Source: Desulfobulbaceae bacterium (GTDB taxonomy: Bacteria > Desulfobacterota > Desulfobulbia > Desulfobulbales > Desulfurivibrionaceae). From it: a stretch of DNA of 5,873 nt. The stretch is taken from NCBI GenBank assembly GCA_003557565.1, contig PWOG01000209.1, positions 1-5,873 on the forward strand. Reading direction: 5' to 3'. A program made the position numbers and the translations under genes. Of the stretch, positions 5,280 through 5,873 are shown piece by piece; within the stretch, counting starts at the first letter, position 1; the number at the start of each line of letters is the position of its first letter. Under the pieces are notes generated by a model. The model was not told where the DNA came from. It saw only the letters and a program-made list of their open reading frames with translations, and made no database searches.

Positions 5280-5873
5280 ATGAAGATGCGGACTTTTGTA
5301 GAACAGGCTGAAAAAAACCGGCAGCCGGTCATTCTCCTTGAAGGCACCCGCAAAGTACCGGAGGAGGCGGCCCCACACCTGCCCGCCCTGGCGGCCAGGC
5401 TGGCCGAATTATTGCCGGCGGCGATCTTCCGCAGCGGTAACGCCGAGGGTTCGGACTCCCTCTTTTTCCAGGGCCTGGCGGAGGTTGACCCCAACCGGCT
5501 GGAATACATCCTCCCTTACCCCGGTGTCGGCAAAAAACGGCTCAGGCCCCAGGCAAGGGTATTCTCCCTGGCCGATCTGGCCACGGAAGAGCTTGCCGAA
5601 GTGGCAAAGGTTACCCTGGCCTCCTCCCCGGATCTGCATAACCTGGTGCAAGGCTTCCTGGAGCGGGGCCGCAATCGCTTAACCAACAAGGCAATGTACC
5701 TGATGCGTGACGCCCTGAAAGTGGTGGGCGCCCCTTCGCTGGGAATTTCGCCGGCCAACTTCGCCTTCTTCTTCACCAACCCGGCAAACCCGCTTGCCGG
5801 CGGCACCGGCCACACCATCCGGGTTTGCCGGGAGATGGGGGTGGAAGTGTATGAGCAATCCGTGTGGAATCAA
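5280..5873 (+). CDS. SLOG/DprA-like Rossmann-fold protein, 3' end outside window
   Basis: The frame stays open for 198 codons to the right edge. It begins MKMRTFVEQAEKNRQPVILL. Three features suggest a SLOG (SMF/DprA-LOG) nucleotide-binding fold: a first strand followed by G22-T-R24 (VILLEGTRKVP), a glycine-rich motif R51-SGNAEGSD-S60 after the second strand, as in the SG.A.G.D motif of DprA and YspA-like proteins, and a late GGTGHTIRVCREMGVEVYE block (174-192), as in the GGT..T...A...G..V ends of that superfamily. Residues 110-165 form a helical insert with a K/R-rich LERGRNRLTNKAMYLMRD segment. There is no signal peptide or membrane segment, so it is probably cytoplasmic. SLOG proteins bind nucleotides, NAD-like molecules or single-stranded DNA, and many occur in nucleotide-signalling conflict systems. 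I recognise the superfamily but not a named family. The Rossmann core appears nearly complete; a further domain past the edge cannot be excluded. It follows the WYL gene by 148 bases. Confidence 0.75.
   Translation, partial: MKMRTFVEQAEKNRQPVILLEGTRKVPEEAAPHLPALAARLAELLPAAIFRSGNAEGSDSLFFQGLAEVDPNRLEYILPYPGVGKKRLRPQARVFSLADLATEELAEVAKVTLASSPDLHNLVQGFLERGRNRLTNKAMYLMRDALKVVGAPSLGISPANFAFFFTNPANPLAGGTGHTIRVCREMGVEVYEQSVWNQ

Overview
This is a GC-rich, gene-dense window with all convincing genes on the + strand: the 3' end of a poly(A) polymerase gene (pcnB-like), bioB, bioF, an MFS transporter gene, a WYL-domain transcriptional regulator gene, and the first 198 codons of a SLOG/DprA-like Rossmann-fold gene that runs off the right edge. 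No rRNA, tRNA, CRISPR array or insertion sequence was seen, and there is no gene-free stretch longer than about 150 bases.

Organism: high GC, proteobacterial-type pcnB and a BioB with the cysteine pattern of strict anaerobes fit an anaerobic deltaproteobacterium (Desulfobacterota), perhaps a sulfur- or sulfate-metabolising member of the Desulfobulbales. This is inference from protein style, not a database match.

Left part (1-3994): four genes packed head to tail with gaps of 29, 29 and 10 bases. The two middle genes encode the first and last steps of the conserved biotin-ring pathway: BioF makes 8-amino-7-oxononanoate, and BioB inserts sulfur into dethiobiotin. bioA and bioD, for the two steps between, are not in this window. 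The MFS gene follows bioF so closely that it is probably co-translated. Its substrate cannot be read from the sequence.

Right part (3995-5873): a possible terminator hairpin separates the MFS gene from a WYL regulator gene. The regulator's Shine-Dalgarno sequence lies in the loop of a perfect 6-bp inverted repeat that ends in its own start codon. A second terminator-like hairpin follows, and then the SLOG-like gene. A WYL regulator next to a stand-alone SLOG nucleotide-binding protein resembles the make-up of nucleotide-sensing or defence-type loci and is the best candidate here for an undescribed system, although its right-hand side is not visible.

The two most informative observations are that BioB carries exactly four cysteines beyond its radical-SAM triad while lacking the usual [2Fe-2S] cysteine (a Type II, [4Fe-5S] pattern), and the WYL + SLOG pair.
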